Source: Oleiagrimonas sp963821885
Lineage (GTDB): Bacteria > Pseudomonadota > Gammaproteobacteria > Xanthomonadales > Rhodanobacteraceae
DNA length: 64,000 nt
Assembly: GCA_963821885.1 (NCBI GenBank)
Contig: CAWGFN010000001.1
Location: forward strand, 124,001-188,000
Reading direction: 5' to 3'
The notes beneath the pieces are model-generated. The model was not told where the DNA came from. It saw nothing but the letters and a program-made list of their open reading frames with translations, and did no database searches. Shown in pieces: positions 39,367-52,507 of the stretch (the stretch's first letter is position 1; the number at the start of each line of letters is the position of its first letter). The position numbers were made by a program, and so were the translations under genes.

Positions 39367-39413
39367 GATGCATGCCCGGATGGCGTGCATCTGGGGAAGC
39401 TGAAATGCTTCCC
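39367..39413 (+). other. Two tandem stem-loops between nusA and infB
   Basis: GATGCATGCC (39367-39376) pairs with GGCGTGCATC (39382-39391) through one G-T wobble, and GGGAAGC (39394-39400) pairs with GCTTCCC (39407-39413). Neither has a U-run. They may serve as processing or stability elements within the operon. Confidence 0.45.
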
Positions 39414-39489
39414 GCCACGGACGGAACGGCTGTGTCGCAACGCATGACGACACACATGAAGATCGCGGGAAAGGCGGAGTAAGAGAACG

Positions 39490-42198
39490 ATGTCGGACGT
39501 CACCATCAAGCAACTGGCCAAGGTCCTGGACATGTCTGTCGAAAAGCTGCTGACGCAGCTTGGCGAGGCAGGCATGAAGTTCTCCGACCCCGAACAGGTC
39601 ATCAGCAACACCGAGAAGGTGAAGTTGCTCGGTTTCCTGCGCCGCACGCACGGCAAGGGCGAAGGCGAGGAAACCGAGTCGGCCGGTCCGCGCCAGGTAA
39701 CCCTGCGCCGGCGCAAGGTCAGTGAACTCAAGGTCGCCTCCGGCGGCGGTCGCAGTGGCGCGCGCGGCGGAGCCAAGACCGTCAACGTCGAGGTCCGCTC
39801 CAAGCGCACCTATGTCAAGCGCAGCGCCATCGCCGAGGAATCGGCCGGTGACAGCGAGCGCGAGGAAGCAGCGCGCAAGCTCGAGGAGTCGCGCGTCGAG
39901 CGTGAGCGCGAGGAAGCCGCGCGCGTCGAGCAGGCCGAGCGCAAGCGCGAGGAAGCCGAGAACAAGCGCAAGCAGGAAGAGAGTGATCGCCAGGAGGCCG
40001 AGAAGGCCGCGGCGGCGGCCGCAGAGGAACTGGCCAGCGCCGAGATGGTCGAGGAAGCTCCCGTGGAGGAATCCGGCACGGTGGAAGCTGAAGCCCCGGC
40101 CGCCACCGATGAAGGCAAGGACGCATGGTCCACGCCGGTGATGCCCCGCGTGCACGACCAGCCCAAGCGACGCGAACGCGTGCGCGAGGTGTCCCGCGAG
40201 GAGGCCATGGGTCGTCCCAAGCCCGTCGCCAACAAGCCGGCGCCCGAAAAGAAGGCCAAGGACGAGCGCGAGGAACGCGGCCGGAAACCCGGCAAGAAGT
40301 TCGGCACGGGCAAGCTGCATCTGTCCGAAGCCGACCGCGCGCGCCGCAGCAGCGGCCGCAAGCGCGGCCGTGGTTCGGATCGTCCGGCCACCTCCGGCAG
40401 CGGCGAGCACGGTTTCTCCAAGCCGACCGCGCCGGTGGTGCGCGAGGTGGCCGTGGGCGAGGCCAACGTGGTCAGCGAGCTGGCCCAGAAGATGGCCGTG
40501 AAGGGTTCGGAAGTGGTCAAGGCGCTGTTCAACATGGGCGTCATGGCCACCATCAACCAGGTCATCGACCACGACACTGCCGTGCTGGTGGTCGAGGAAC
40601 TGGGTCACAACCCGGTCAAGGAAGAGGACAAGGGCGCCGAGGCCGCGCTCCTTGAACAGGCGGCGAGCGTCGAGGGTCAGGGCGAGAAGCTGCCGCGTCC
40701 GCCGGTCGTGACCATCATGGGCCACGTCGACCACGGCAAGACATCGCTGCTGGACTACATCCGCCGCGCCAAGGTGGCCACCGGCGAGGCCGGCGGCATC
40801 ACCCAGCACATCGGCGCCTACCACGTGACCACGGACAAGGGCGTCATCACGTTCCTGGACACCCCGGGCCACGCCGCATTCACCTCCATGCGCGCTCGAG
40901 GCGCGCAGTCCACCGACATCGTGATCCTGGTGGTGGCGGCCGATGACGGCGTCAAGCCGCAGACCGTCGAGGCGATCAAGCACGCCCGCGCCGCGAACGT
41001 GCCGCTGATCGTGGCGGTCAACAAGATCGACAAGCCCGAGGCCAACCTGGACAACGTCAAGCAGGGCCTGGTCAAGGAAGAGGTCGTGCCCGAGGACTGG
41101 GGCGGCGACGTGCAGTTCGTGCCCTTGTCGGCCAAGACCGGCGAAGGCGTGGACGCACTGCTCGACGCCATCTCCCTGCAGGCCGAAGTCATGGAGCTGA
41201 ACGCCGTCGAGGATGGCCCGGCATCCGGCGTGGTGATCGAATCGCGCCTGGACCGTGGCCGCGGCCCGGTGGCGACCATGCTGGTGCAGCGTGGCACGCT
41301 GAAGAAGAGCGACTACGTGGTGTGCGGCGTGGAAATCGGTCGCATGCGCGCGCTGCTGGACGAGAACGGCAAGCAGGTCGATACGGCCGGCCCGTCGATC
41401 CCGGTGCAGGTGCTGGGCCTTTCCGGCGTTCCCGAGGCCGGCGACGATTTCGTGGTGGTGGCCGACGAGCGCCTGGCCAAGGAAGTGGCCATGGAACGCG
41501 AGCATCGCCGCCGCGAGACGCGCCTGGTCGGCAAGACCAACCGCCTCGAGGACATCATGGCGCAGATGGGCCAGAGCGAGGAGCAGCAACAGCTGAACAT
41601 CCTCATCAAGGCCGATGTGCAGGGTTCCGCCGAGGCGTTGCGCGATGCGCTGAGCCAGATCGGCAACGAGATGGTGAAGGTCAACGTGGTGTCCTCGGGC
41701 GTCGGTGGCATCACCGAGTCGGACGCCACCCTGGCGGCCGCGTCCAAGGCGCTGGTGATCGGCTTCAACGTGCGTGCCGACGCCTCGGCGCGCAAGGTGA
41801 TCGACACCGCCGGCCTGGACGTGCGCTACTTCTCGATCATCTACGACGTCATCGACCAGGTGACCCAGGCGGCCACTGGCCTGCTGGGCAACGAGATCCG
41901 CGAGGACATCATCGGCATCGCCGAGGTGCGCGACGTGTTCCGCAGCTCCAAGTTCGGCGCCATCGCCGGTTGCATGATTTCCGAGGGCGTGGTCAAGCGC
42001 AACAAGCCGATCCGCGTGCTGCGCGACAACACCGTGGTCTTCGAGGGCGAGCTGGAATCGCTGCGCCGCTTCAAGGAGAACGTCGAGGAAGTGCGTTCGG
42101 GCACCGAGTGCGGCATCGGCGTCAAGCAGTACAATGACGTGCAGCCCGGCGACCAGATCGAGTGCTTCGAGCGCGTCGAGGTGGCACGGACGCTGTGA
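39490..42198 (+). CDS. infB: Translation initiation factor IF-2
   Basis: A 902-residue GTPase that places initiator tRNA on the 30S subunit. Layout: small N-terminal IF2_N domain (1-50), a long charged, partly coiled-coil linker rich in Glu/Arg/Ala (about 115-185), a second IF2_N domain (about 325-385, 'ELAQKMAVKGSEVVKALFNMG'-type), the G domain with 'GHVDHGKT' (411-418), 'DTPGHAAF' and 'NKIDKP', then domains II-IV. The initiator tRNA gene heads the same operon. Confidence 0.97.
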   Translation: MSDVTIKQLAKVLDMSVEKLLTQLGEAGMKFSDPEQVISNTEKVKLLGFLRRTHGKGEGEETESAGPRQVTLRRRKVSELKVASGGGRSGARGGAKTVNVEVRSKRTYVKRSAIAEESAGDSEREEAARKLEESRVEREREEAARVEQAERKREEAENKRKQEESDRQEAEKAAAAAAEELASAEMVEEAPVEESGTVEAEAPAATDEGKDAWSTPVMPRVHDQPKRRERVREVSREEAMGRPKPVANKPAPEKKAKDEREERGRKPGKKFGTGKLHLSEADRARRSSGRKRGRGSDRPATSGSGEHGFSKPTAPVVREVAVGEANVVSELAQKMAVKGSEVVKALFNMGVMATINQVIDHDTAVLVVEELGHNPVKEEDKGAEAALLEQAASVEGQGEKLPRPPVVTIMGHVDHGKTSLLDYIRRAKVATGEAGGITQHIGAYHVTTDKGVITFLDTPGHAAFTSMRARGAQSTDIVILVVAADDGVKPQTVEAIKHARAANVPLIVAVNKIDKPEANLDNVKQGLVKEEVVPEDWGGDVQFVPLSAKTGEGVDALLDAISLQAEVMELNAVEDGPASGVVIESRLDRGRGPVATMLVQRGTLKKSDYVVCGVEIGRMRALLDENGKQVDTAGPSIPVQVLGLSGVPEAGDDFVVVADERLAKEVAMEREHRRRETRLVGKTNRLEDIMAQMGQSEEQQQLNILIKADVQGSAEALRDALSQIGNEMVKVNVVSSGVGGITESDATLAAASKALVIGFNVRADASARKVIDTAGLDVRYFSIIYDVIDQVTQAATGLLGNEIREDIIGIAEVRDVFRSSKFGAIAGCMISEGVVKRNKPIRVLRDNTVVFEGELESLRRFKENVEEVRSGTECGIGVKQYNDVQPGDQIECFERVEVARTL

Positions 42199-42204
42199 TC
42201 GATG

Positions 42205-42232
42205 GCGGATGCGGGCAGGCGCCCGCATCCGC
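42205..42232 (+). other. Strong hairpin between infB and rbfA
   Basis: GCGGATGCGGGC (42205-42216) and GCCCGCATCCGC (42221-42232) form a perfect 12-bp stem with a four-base AGGC loop, 6 bp after the infB stop. No U-run follows, so it looks more like a stability or processing element than a terminator. Confidence 0.55.
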
Positions 42233-42278
42233 GCGAAACCACGCCGCGCCGTAGCCGATCCCCAACACCGAGACCGCC

Positions 42279-42638
42279 ATGCCATCACGTGATTTCAAGC
42301 GCAGCGACAGGATTTCCGGCATGTTGCGCCGGGAGGTCGGCCTGCTGGTGCACGCCGCGGTCCGTGACCACGGCCTGCCCTCGATGAGCGTGTCCGACGT
42401 TGAAGCCGGCAAGGACCTGGACCTGGCCACGGTGTGGGTGACCACGCTGATGCCGGAAAAGGCGACCGAAGCCGTCAAGGCCCTCAACGCCATGGCCGGC
42501 GAATTTCGTCGTGAACTCTCGCGCACGCTGCGCATCCGGCGCGTGCCGGAGCTGCGATTCAAGTACGACGCTTCGGTGGAGCAGGGCGAGCGCATCGAAA
42601 CCCTGTTGCAACAGGAAAAGGACAAGGGCCGGCTCTGA
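42279..42638 (+). CDS. rbfA: Ribosome-binding factor A
   Basis: A 119-residue KH-like protein needed for 30S maturation and cold adaptation. Signatures: 'RSDRISGMLRREVGLLVHAAV', 'SVSDVEAGKDLDLATVWVT', 'RRELSRTLRIRRVPELRFKYD' and 'IETLLQQ', each typical of the family. Start ATG 42279. truB follows after 40 bp. Confidence 0.96.
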   Translation: MPSRDFKRSDRISGMLRREVGLLVHAAVRDHGLPSMSVSDVEAGKDLDLATVWVTTLMPEKATEAVKALNAMAGEFRRELSRTLRIRRVPELRFKYDASVEQGERIETLLQQEKDKGRL

Positions 42639-42678
42639 GCCGCCCGCCCGCTTCGCGCGATCGGACGCTCATCGCCGG

Positions 42679-43632
42679 ATGCCCGCCATGCCCGCAAGTT
42701 CCCGCCGTCGTCAACGCCGAGCCGTGCACGGCATCGTGCTGCTGGACAAGCCCCTGGGCCTGAGTTCGAACCAGGCCCTGCAGGTGGTGCGCGGCATCTT
42801 CAATGCCGCCAAGGCCGGGCATACCGGCAGCCTGGATCCCCTGGCGACCGGGCTTCTGCCGATCTGTCTGGGCGAGGCGACCAAGATCGCCGGGCTGCTG
42901 CTCGGCTCGCACAAGGCCTACGAGGCCGAATGCCTGCTCGGCGAGCGCACCCTGACCGACGACGCCGAGGGCGAGGTCTGCGAACGGCGGCCGGTGCCGA
43001 ACCTGGACCCGGCCGAGCTGGATGCGCATCTGCAGAGCTTCGTCGGACGCATCCAACAGGTTCCTCCGGCCTATTCGGCGCTCAAGCGCGATGGCGTGCC
43101 GATGTACGTGCGCGCCCGACGCGGCGAGGCGGTCGAGCTGGAGGCGCGGGAGGTCGATATCGACGCCATCGAGCGCCTGGCCTTCGACGGCCGGCGCCTG
43201 CGCCTGTGCGTGACCTGCGGATCGGGGACCTACATCCGCAGCCTGGCGCGGGACATCGGCGAGCGACTCGGCTGCGGCGCCCACCTGACCGCGCTGCGAC
43301 GCACATGGGTCGATCCGTTCCGTGAGCCGCGCATGGTGACCCTTGAGCAGCTGCGCGAACGGGCTGAAGAGGGCACGCAGGCCCTGGATGCGTGCCTGTT
43401 GCCGCTGGAAGCGGGCCTGGCCGGCATGCCGCGCCTGGACCTCGATGCCCCCCGGGCGACGGCCCTGCAGCATGGCCAGCCGGTGCATGCCGGGAGCGTT
43501 CCGGCCGCCGGCCTGTGCCGGGCCCACGGGCCGGACGGGCGCCTGCTGGCGCTGGTCGAGTGCGGCCCGGACGGGAGCCTGCGGGTGCGTCGGGGCTTCA
43601 ATCTGCCGCCATCGGCCACGGAATCGTGTTAA
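42679..43632 (+). CDS. truB: tRNA pseudouridine(55) synthase TruB
   Basis: A 317-residue enzyme that makes pseudouridine 55 in the T loop of tRNAs. Catalytic Asp53 is in 'AGHTGSLDPLATGLLP'; 'VHGIVLLDKPLGLSSNQAL', 'QVPPAYSALKRDGVPMYVRAR' and 'CGSGTYIRSLARDIGE' are family signatures, and a PUA-like C-terminal domain follows. ATG 42679 is used; ATG 42688 three codons later is possible. Confidence 0.96.
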   Translation: MPAMPASSRRRQRRAVHGIVLLDKPLGLSSNQALQVVRGIFNAAKAGHTGSLDPLATGLLPICLGEATKIAGLLLGSHKAYEAECLLGERTLTDDAEGEVCERRPVPNLDPAELDAHLQSFVGRIQQVPPAYSALKRDGVPMYVRARRGEAVELEAREVDIDAIERLAFDGRRLRLCVTCGSGTYIRSLARDIGERLGCGAHLTALRRTWVDPFREPRMVTLEQLRERAEEGTQALDACLLPLEAGLAGMPRLDLDAPRATALQHGQPVHAGSVPAAGLCRAHGPDGRLLALVECGPDGSLRVRRGFNLPPSATESC

Positions 43633-43636
43633 AGCC

Positions 43637-43666
43637 TTGTTGCAGCGGCCCCTGGGCCATTACAAT
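43637..43666 (+). promoter_or_regulatory. Promoter candidate for rpsO-pnp
   Basis: TTGTTG (43637-43642) and TACAAT (43661-43666) are separated by 18 bp, just after the truB stop. Transcription from it would give rpsO a leader of about 100 bases. A separate rpsO promoter inside the operon is also known in E. coli. Confidence 0.55.
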
Positions 43667-43703
43667 AGGCGCTTGACCCGTGGCATTTAACCAAACGCGG
43701 GGT

Positions 43704-43739
43704 TTGCGCGGCCACATCGGTCCCGGTGTCGCCGCGCAA
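43704..43739 (+). promoter_or_regulatory. Structured 5' leader of rpsO, possible S15 autoregulation site
   Basis: TTGCGCGGC (43704-43712) and GCCGCGCAA (43731-43739) form a perfect 9-bp stem closing an inner region that can pair further (ACA with TGT). It ends 34 bp before the rpsO ATG. Many bacteria control S15 by a leader structure bound by S15; this one has no sequence I recognise, so the role is inferred from position. Confidence 0.45.
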
Positions 43740-43773
43740 GCCTCGCGCACGCTTTTCTTTGAGGAACACCTTC

Positions 43774-44043
43774 ATGTCGCTCAATGCGGAACAGACCAGC
43801 AAGATCATCAACGAGTACGGCCAGAACGCCAAGGACACCGGTTCGCCGGAAGTCCAGGTGGCGCTGCTGTCGGCTCGCATCAGTCACCTGACCGAGCACT
43901 TCAAGTCGCACAAGCAGGATCATCATTCCCGCCGTGGCCTGCTGAAGCTGGTCAACCAGCGCAAGCGCCTGCTCGGCTACCTCAAGCAGCGCGACACCGC
44001 GCGCTATCAGAGCCTGATCGAACGCCTCGGCCTGCGCCGTTGA
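43774..44043 (+). CDS. rpsO: 30S ribosomal protein S15
   Basis: An 89-residue primary-binding ribosomal protein. The family pattern is complete: 'DTGSPEVQVALLSARISHLT', 'HFKSHKQDHHSRRGLLKLV', 'RKRLLGYLKQ'. Start ATG 43774 follows GAGGAA. pnp begins 21 bp downstream, the universal rpsO-pnp pair. Confidence 0.98.
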   Translation: MSLNAEQTSKIINEYGQNAKDTGSPEVQVALLSARISHLTEHFKSHKQDHHSRRGLLKLVNQRKRLLGYLKQRDTARYQSLIERLGLRR

Positions 44044-44064
44044 TCACAGGTCAAGGAGAATAAA

Positions 44065-46170
<2,106 letters not shown>

Positions 46171-46192
46171 GCCTGAGCGTCACAGTCAACGG

Positions 46193-46222
46193 AAAAGCCC
46201 GGCCACCGTGCCGGGCTTTTTT
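46193..46222 (+). terminator. Rho-independent terminator after pnp
   Basis: AAAAGCCCGGC (46193-46203), loop CACCGT, GCCGGGCTTTT (46210-46220) and two more Ts. It ends the long tRNA-fMet-to-pnp gene cluster. Confidence 0.92.
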
Positions 46223-46306
46223 GTGGGTGCATGACCACCGGCATGTCACGGTGACGCGTCCATGTCGTTCACGCGATAATCGTGTTTTTCATCGACGGCT
46301 CCCGGC

Positions 46307-47332
46307 ATGACCGAACGGCATACCCACGACACGATTCGCGCCGTGCAGTGGCAGGGCGAGGCACTGCGCCTGCTTGACCAGCGCAGGCTGCCCAACGAGG
46401 AAATCTGGGTCGAATGCCGGGACCATGTCGCGGTGCGCGACGCCATTGCGGACCTGGTGGTCCGCGGCGCCCCGGCGATCGGCATCGCCGCGGCCTGGGG
46501 CGTGGTGCTGGCAGCCCGCGAGGGCGCGGACATGCCCGCGGCGCTGGCGCGCCTGCGCGCGGCGCGCCCGACCGCGGTGAACCTGATGTGGGCGCTCGAC
46601 CGCATGGCACGGCGGATCGAGGCCGGCGCCGATGTGGCGGCGCTTGCCGAGGAGGCCCGGGCCATCCAGGACGAGGATCTGGCGGCCAACCGGCGCATGG
46701 GCGCGCTGGGCGCGGCCCTGATCGCGCCGGGTTCGGGCGTGCTGACGCATTGCAACACGGGATCGCTGGCCACGGCGGGCTACGGCACCGCGCTCGGCGT
46801 GATCCGCGCCGGCGTCGAGCAGGGTCGCATCGCGCGGGTGTTCGCCGGCGAGACCCGGCCCTGGCTCCAGGGGGCGCGCCTGACCCTGTGGGAGCTGCTG
46901 CGCGACGGCATCCCCGCGAAGTTGATCGCCGACGCCGCCGCCGCGCACCTCATGCGCAGCGGCCAGGTGCAGTGGGTGATCATCGGCGCCGACCGCATCG
47001 CCGCCAATGGCGACGTGGCCAACAAGATCGGCAGCTACCAGCTGGCCATCGCCGCCCGTCACCATGGGGTGAAGTTCATGGTCGTGGCGCCCTCGACCAC
47101 GGTGGACATGGCCACCGTCGACGGCGACGGCATCGATATCGAGCTGCGCGACCCCGGCGAATTGCTGCAGCTGGGCGGCGTGCGCACGACCGCCGAGGGG
47201 GCCGATGCCTGGAACCCGGTGTTCGATGTGACCCCGGCGGAACTGATCGACGCCATCGTCACCGAGCGCGGCGTGATCGAGCATCCCGACGTGGCCGCCA
47301 TGCAGGCCATGTTCGGCACGGCCGCGCCCTGA
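46307..47332 (+). CDS. mtnA: S-methyl-5-thioribose-1-phosphate isomerase
   Basis: A 341-residue enzyme of methionine salvage that turns 5-methylthioribose-1-phosphate into the ribulose form. The family pattern is clear: 'VVRGAPAIGIAAAWGVVLAA', 'PTAVNLMWALDRM', 'THCNTGSLATAGYGTALGV' (catalytic Cys149) and 'IIGADRIAANGDVANKIGSY' (Asp229). These residues separate it from the eIF2B-like paralogues. No other mtn gene is nearby; mtnA next to gyrA is common in this order. Confidence 0.95.
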   Translation: MTERHTHDTIRAVQWQGEALRLLDQRRLPNEEIWVECRDHVAVRDAIADLVVRGAPAIGIAAAWGVVLAAREGADMPAALARLRAARPTAVNLMWALDRMARRIEAGADVAALAEEARAIQDEDLAANRRMGALGAALIAPGSGVLTHCNTGSLATAGYGTALGVIRAGVEQGRIARVFAGETRPWLQGARLTLWELLRDGIPAKLIADAAAAHLMRSGQVQWVIIGADRIAANGDVANKIGSYQLAIAARHHGVKFMVVAPSTTVDMATVDGDGIDIELRDPGELLQLGGVRTTAEGADAWNPVFDVTPAELIDAIVTERGVIEHPDVAAMQAMFGTAAP

Positions 47333-47635
47333 AATCGGCCTGCGCGGGGTCGCCCAGGCGCGCACCATCGCGTTGCCGCACGTGATCGATCCCCGGCGCA
47401 TGGGGCGTGCCGGGCGAGCTTTCGCGATGCCGTGGAACGACCATTTCCGGCGCTCCGGCACCGCCTGTCAGGTTCGTCCAATAACGTGTTGTAAGTCACT
47501 GATGTATAAGGACTAATATAGGGTCCGGCCGCGCCGCTTGTGGTATACTTCAGGGATCGCCGTCCTCATGGCGCAAAAGGCGCCTGCCGCCTTGCCCGCG
47601 AGGACGTTTCAAGGCCGTTTCCAGGGAAGCAGTAC
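47333..47635 (+). promoter_or_regulatory. gyrA upstream region with extended -10 promoter
   Basis: This 303-bp gap has no credible gene. Its first half is GC-rich without clear signals. From about 47480 to 47520 it is unusually AT-rich for the window, with TTGTAA (47489-47494) and TAATAT (47514-47519) 19 bp apart. TGGTATACT (47541-47549) is a good extended -10 element about 90 bp before gyrA. An AT-rich, easily melted start region suits a gyrase gene, whose promoter commonly responds to supercoiling. Confidence 0.5.
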
Positions 47636-50272
<2,637 letters not shown>

Positions 50273-50292
50273 TTGCATCCACCCGCCAGAAC

Positions 50293-50326
50293 GGAAAACG
50301 CCGGCGATACCATCGCCGGCGTTTCC
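50293..50326. terminator. Bidirectional hairpin between gyrA and peroxiredoxin
   Basis: ACGCCGGCGAT and ATCGCCGGCGT flank a three-base loop (about 50298-50322), with AAA on the left and TTT on the right side. It lies between converging genes and probably ends both transcripts, though the T-runs are short. Confidence 0.6.
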
Positions 50327-50342
50327 ATGTCAGGCGCCAGGT

Positions 50343-50828
50343 TCAGTCGCCGTCGATGGCGCGCAGCATGGCCTCTGCACTCGACACCCTGAACTCGCCG
50401 GGGGCCTCGATCTGCAGGATCCGGACCTGGGCGTCCACCGCATACAGGGCAAAGCGCTGCGAGCGCAGCCCCATGCCGAAACCGGTGCCGTCCAGCTCCA
50501 GCCCCAGGGCGCGGGTCAGCTCGGCATTGCCGTCGGCCAGCATGATCAGGTCCTCCGGCACCTCCCGGGCACGCGCCCAGGCGGCCATGACGAAGGCGTC
50601 GTTCACGGCCATGCAGGCCACCTCGATGTCACGCTCGCGGAACTTGGGCATGGCCGCGACATAGCCGGGCAGGTGTTCCTCCGAGCAGGTCGGGGTGAAG
50701 GCGCCGGGGACGGCGAACATCAGCACCCGGCGATCATCGAAAATCTGTTCGCTGGTGACGACGTCGACGCCGTCGCGGATGCGGGTAAGTCGGGCGTGCG
50801 GGATGCGCTCGCCCACGCAAATGGTCAT
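50343..50828 (-). CDS. Peroxiredoxin (Prx5/AhpE-like, thioredoxin fold)
   Basis: A 161-residue thiol peroxidase of the Prx5 type. The peroxidatic cysteine is Cys48 in 'VPGAFTPTCSEEHLPGY', the exact Prx5 signature; another cysteine lies in 'VACMAVNDAFVM'. 'GTGFGMGLRSQRFALYAVD' and 'APGEF' complete the pattern. ATG 50828 is preceded by GGAGGCTG; an ATG at 50870 lacks support. It diverges from the hsp20 gene, so both stress functions share one 149-bp control region. Confidence 0.92.
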   Translation of the reverse strand: MTICVGERIPHARLTRIRDGVDVVTSEQIFDDRRVLMFAVPGAFTPTCSEEHLPGYVAAMPKFRERDIEVACMAVNDAFVMAAWARAREVPEDLIMLADGNAELTRALGLELDGTGFGMGLRSQRFALYAVDAQVRILQIEAPGEFRVSSAEAMLRAIDGD

Positions 50829-50903
50829 GTGCAGCCTCCGTGGCGGGTGATGCCCGGCGCCGGTCAGCACGGAAGTGGCTGATTCGCCGGTGGTTGCGGA
50901 TGA

Positions 50904-50931
50904 CTTGAAACCGGTGCGCAGGCACCCATCT
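50904..50931 (+). promoter_or_regulatory. Sigma-32 heat-shock promoter for hsp20
   Basis: CTTGAAA (50904-50910) and CCCATCT (50925-50931) are separated by 14 bp, a near-perfect match to the RpoH consensus (CTTGAAA, CCCCATNT). Transcription would start about 40 bp before the hsp20 ATG. Confidence 0.88.
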
Positions 50932-50977
50932 TTGCCTGCAAGCGGGGTTGCCCGTACCGATTCGAGGACATTTCGTC

Positions 50978-51430
50978 ATGAGTATCACCCGTTACAACCC
51001 GTGGAACAATGCCGCCGCCATGCCCAAGGACATCAAGCAGGTGCTTGAGCGGTTCTTCGGCGAGGGAGACACCGACCAGTCCGACGTGGTGACCAGCCAG
51101 TGGACGCCGCGCGTGGACATTCGCGAGGAAAACGACGGTTTCGTGATCTTCGCCGACATCCCAGGCGTGGATCCCAGGGCCATCGAGATCAGCATGGACA
51201 AGGGCATCCTCTCGATCCGTGGCGAGCGCCACAACGAGAACGTCGAGGAGAACGGCAAATTCACCCGCGTGGAGCGTACGCACGGCGTGTTCTATCGCCG
51301 CTTCGCCTTGCCCGACAGTGCCGATGCCGATGGCATCAGCGCCAAGGGTCGTCACGGCGTGCTGGAGATCCGCATTCCCAAGAAGCCGGAAAGCACGCCG
51401 CGCCGCATCAACATCGAGGCCGGCGAATAA
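50978..51430 (+). CDS. Small heat-shock protein (Hsp20/alpha-crystallin family)
   Basis: A 150-residue holdase chaperone. The alpha-crystallin domain spans about 43-140: 'WTPRVDIREENDGFVIFADIPGV', 'ISMDKGILSIRGER', 'GVFYRRFALPDSADADGISA' and the closing 'GVLEIRIPKKPE'. It binds unfolding proteins under heat stress. A sigma-32 promoter lies upstream, and a DnaJ-type gene follows, which supports a heat-shock role. Confidence 0.94.
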   Translation: MSITRYNPWNNAAAMPKDIKQVLERFFGEGDTDQSDVVTSQWTPRVDIREENDGFVIFADIPGVDPRAIEISMDKGILSIRGERHNENVEENGKFTRVERTHGVFYRRFALPDSADADGISAKGRHGVLEIRIPKKPESTPRRINIEAGE

Positions 51431-51455
51431 ACCTCTTTCCTGCCGTACGTCCGGA

Positions 51456-51511
51456 GCCCGGCGCGCCACGTGCGCGCCGGGCCTTGCCTGTGGCACGGTG
51501 GGTCCGTGCCA
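51456..51511 (+). other. Two tandem hairpins between hsp20 and cbpA
   Basis: GCCCGGCGCGC (51456-51466) and GCGCGCCGGGC (51472-51482) form a perfect 11-bp stem; TGGCACGG (51491-51498) and CCGTGCCA (51504-51511) form a perfect 8-bp stem. Neither is followed by a U-run. They probably limit or shape read-through from hsp20. Confidence 0.55.
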
Positions 51512-51531
51512 TCCCTTCTTGAGGAGTTCCG

Positions 51532-52428
51532 ATGGAGTTCAAGGATTACTACGACATCCTTGGCGTAGACAGCTCGGCCAGCGAGACCGAGATCCGCAAT
51601 GCCTACCGGAAACTGGCCCGGAAGTACCATCCGGACAGGAACAAGGAGCCGGGTGCCGAGGACAAATTCAAGGAGATCAACGAAGCCAACGAAGTCCTCA
51701 AGGACAAGGAAAAGCGCGCTTCCTACGATCAACTTCGCGCCGGCGGCTACCGCGGCGGCGACCACTTCCAGCCGCCTCCCGGCTGGGGGCAGGGTGGCGC
51801 GTCCTTCGATTTCGGCGGTGGCGATTTCAGCGATTTCTTCGAGAGCCTGTTCGGACGGGCCGCGGGCCGGCAGGGTGGTGCCTATCGGGCTCGGGCCATG
51901 CGCGGCCAGGACGTCCGGGCCGCGATCGACATCGATCTGGCCACGGCCTACACCGGCGGCAGCACCCGCGTGGCCATGCATGACGGCGCCGGCGGCGAAC
52001 GCGTGCTGGAAGTGAAGATTCCGGCGGGTATCGAGTCGGGCAAGGTCATCCGCCTGGCCGGTCAGGGCCAGTCCGGCATGAACGGCGGACCCAAGGGTGA
52101 CCTGCTTCTTGAGATCAATATCCGCCCGCACGCACGGTTCCATCTGGAGGGCCGCAACATTGCCTCGACGCTTCCGATCACGCCCTGGGAGGCGGCCCTG
52201 GGCGCCAAGGTGGCCGTGCCCACGCTGGGCGGCATGGTCGACATGCAGGTGCCGGCCGGCTCGCAAAGCGGGCGCAAGTTGCGCCTGAAGGGCCGTGGCT
52301 TGCCTGGCAACCCGGCAGGCGACCAACTGGTGACGCTGGAAATCCACGCGCCTCCCGCCAACGACGACGCGGCGCGGGAAGCCTACACGGCCTATCAGGA
52401 GGCCTTTGCCGATTTCGATCCACGTTGA
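51532..52428 (+). CDS. cbpA: DnaJ-family co-chaperone (CbpA type)
   Basis: A 298-residue class II DnaJ protein. The J domain (1-70) has the HPD motif at 33-35 ('KYHPDRN'), then a glycine/phenylalanine-rich linker ('GGASFDFGGGDFSDFFESLF') and two C-terminal substrate-binding domains. The zinc-finger domain of DnaJ is absent, which fits CbpA. It stimulates DnaK. ATG 51532 follows GAGGAG. Confidence 0.9.
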   Translation: MEFKDYYDILGVDSSASETEIRNAYRKLARKYHPDRNKEPGAEDKFKEINEANEVLKDKEKRASYDQLRAGGYRGGDHFQPPPGWGQGGASFDFGGGDFSDFFESLFGRAAGRQGGAYRARAMRGQDVRAAIDIDLATAYTGGSTRVAMHDGAGGERVLEVKIPAGIESGKVIRLAGQGQSGMNGGPKGDLLLEINIRPHARFHLEGRNIASTLPITPWEAALGAKVAVPTLGGMVDMQVPAGSQSGRKLRLKGRGLPGNPAGDQLVTLEIHAPPANDDAAREAYTAYQEAFADFDPR

Positions 52429-52448
52429 ATCCGTGGCCCGCGGGCAAG

Positions 52449-52479
52449 AAAAAGGCGGAGCCGACGGCTCCGCCTTTTT
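52449..52479. terminator. Bidirectional rho-independent terminator (cbpA/pilH)
   Basis: AAAAAGGCGGAGCC (52449-52462), loop GAC, GGCTCCGCCTTTTT (52466-52479). The perfect 14-base arms give an A-run on one side and a T-run on the other, so it can stop the converging cbpA and pilH transcripts. Confidence 0.93.
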
Positions 52480-52507
52480 GTTGTTCGCACCGCGTGCGGG
52501 TGGCCGA

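Noticed and set aside
39199..42288. Minus-strand open frame of 1029 codons opposite infB
   Set aside because: Low-complexity product (His, Leu, Ala, Gly) with no recognisable motif, fully antisense to infB.
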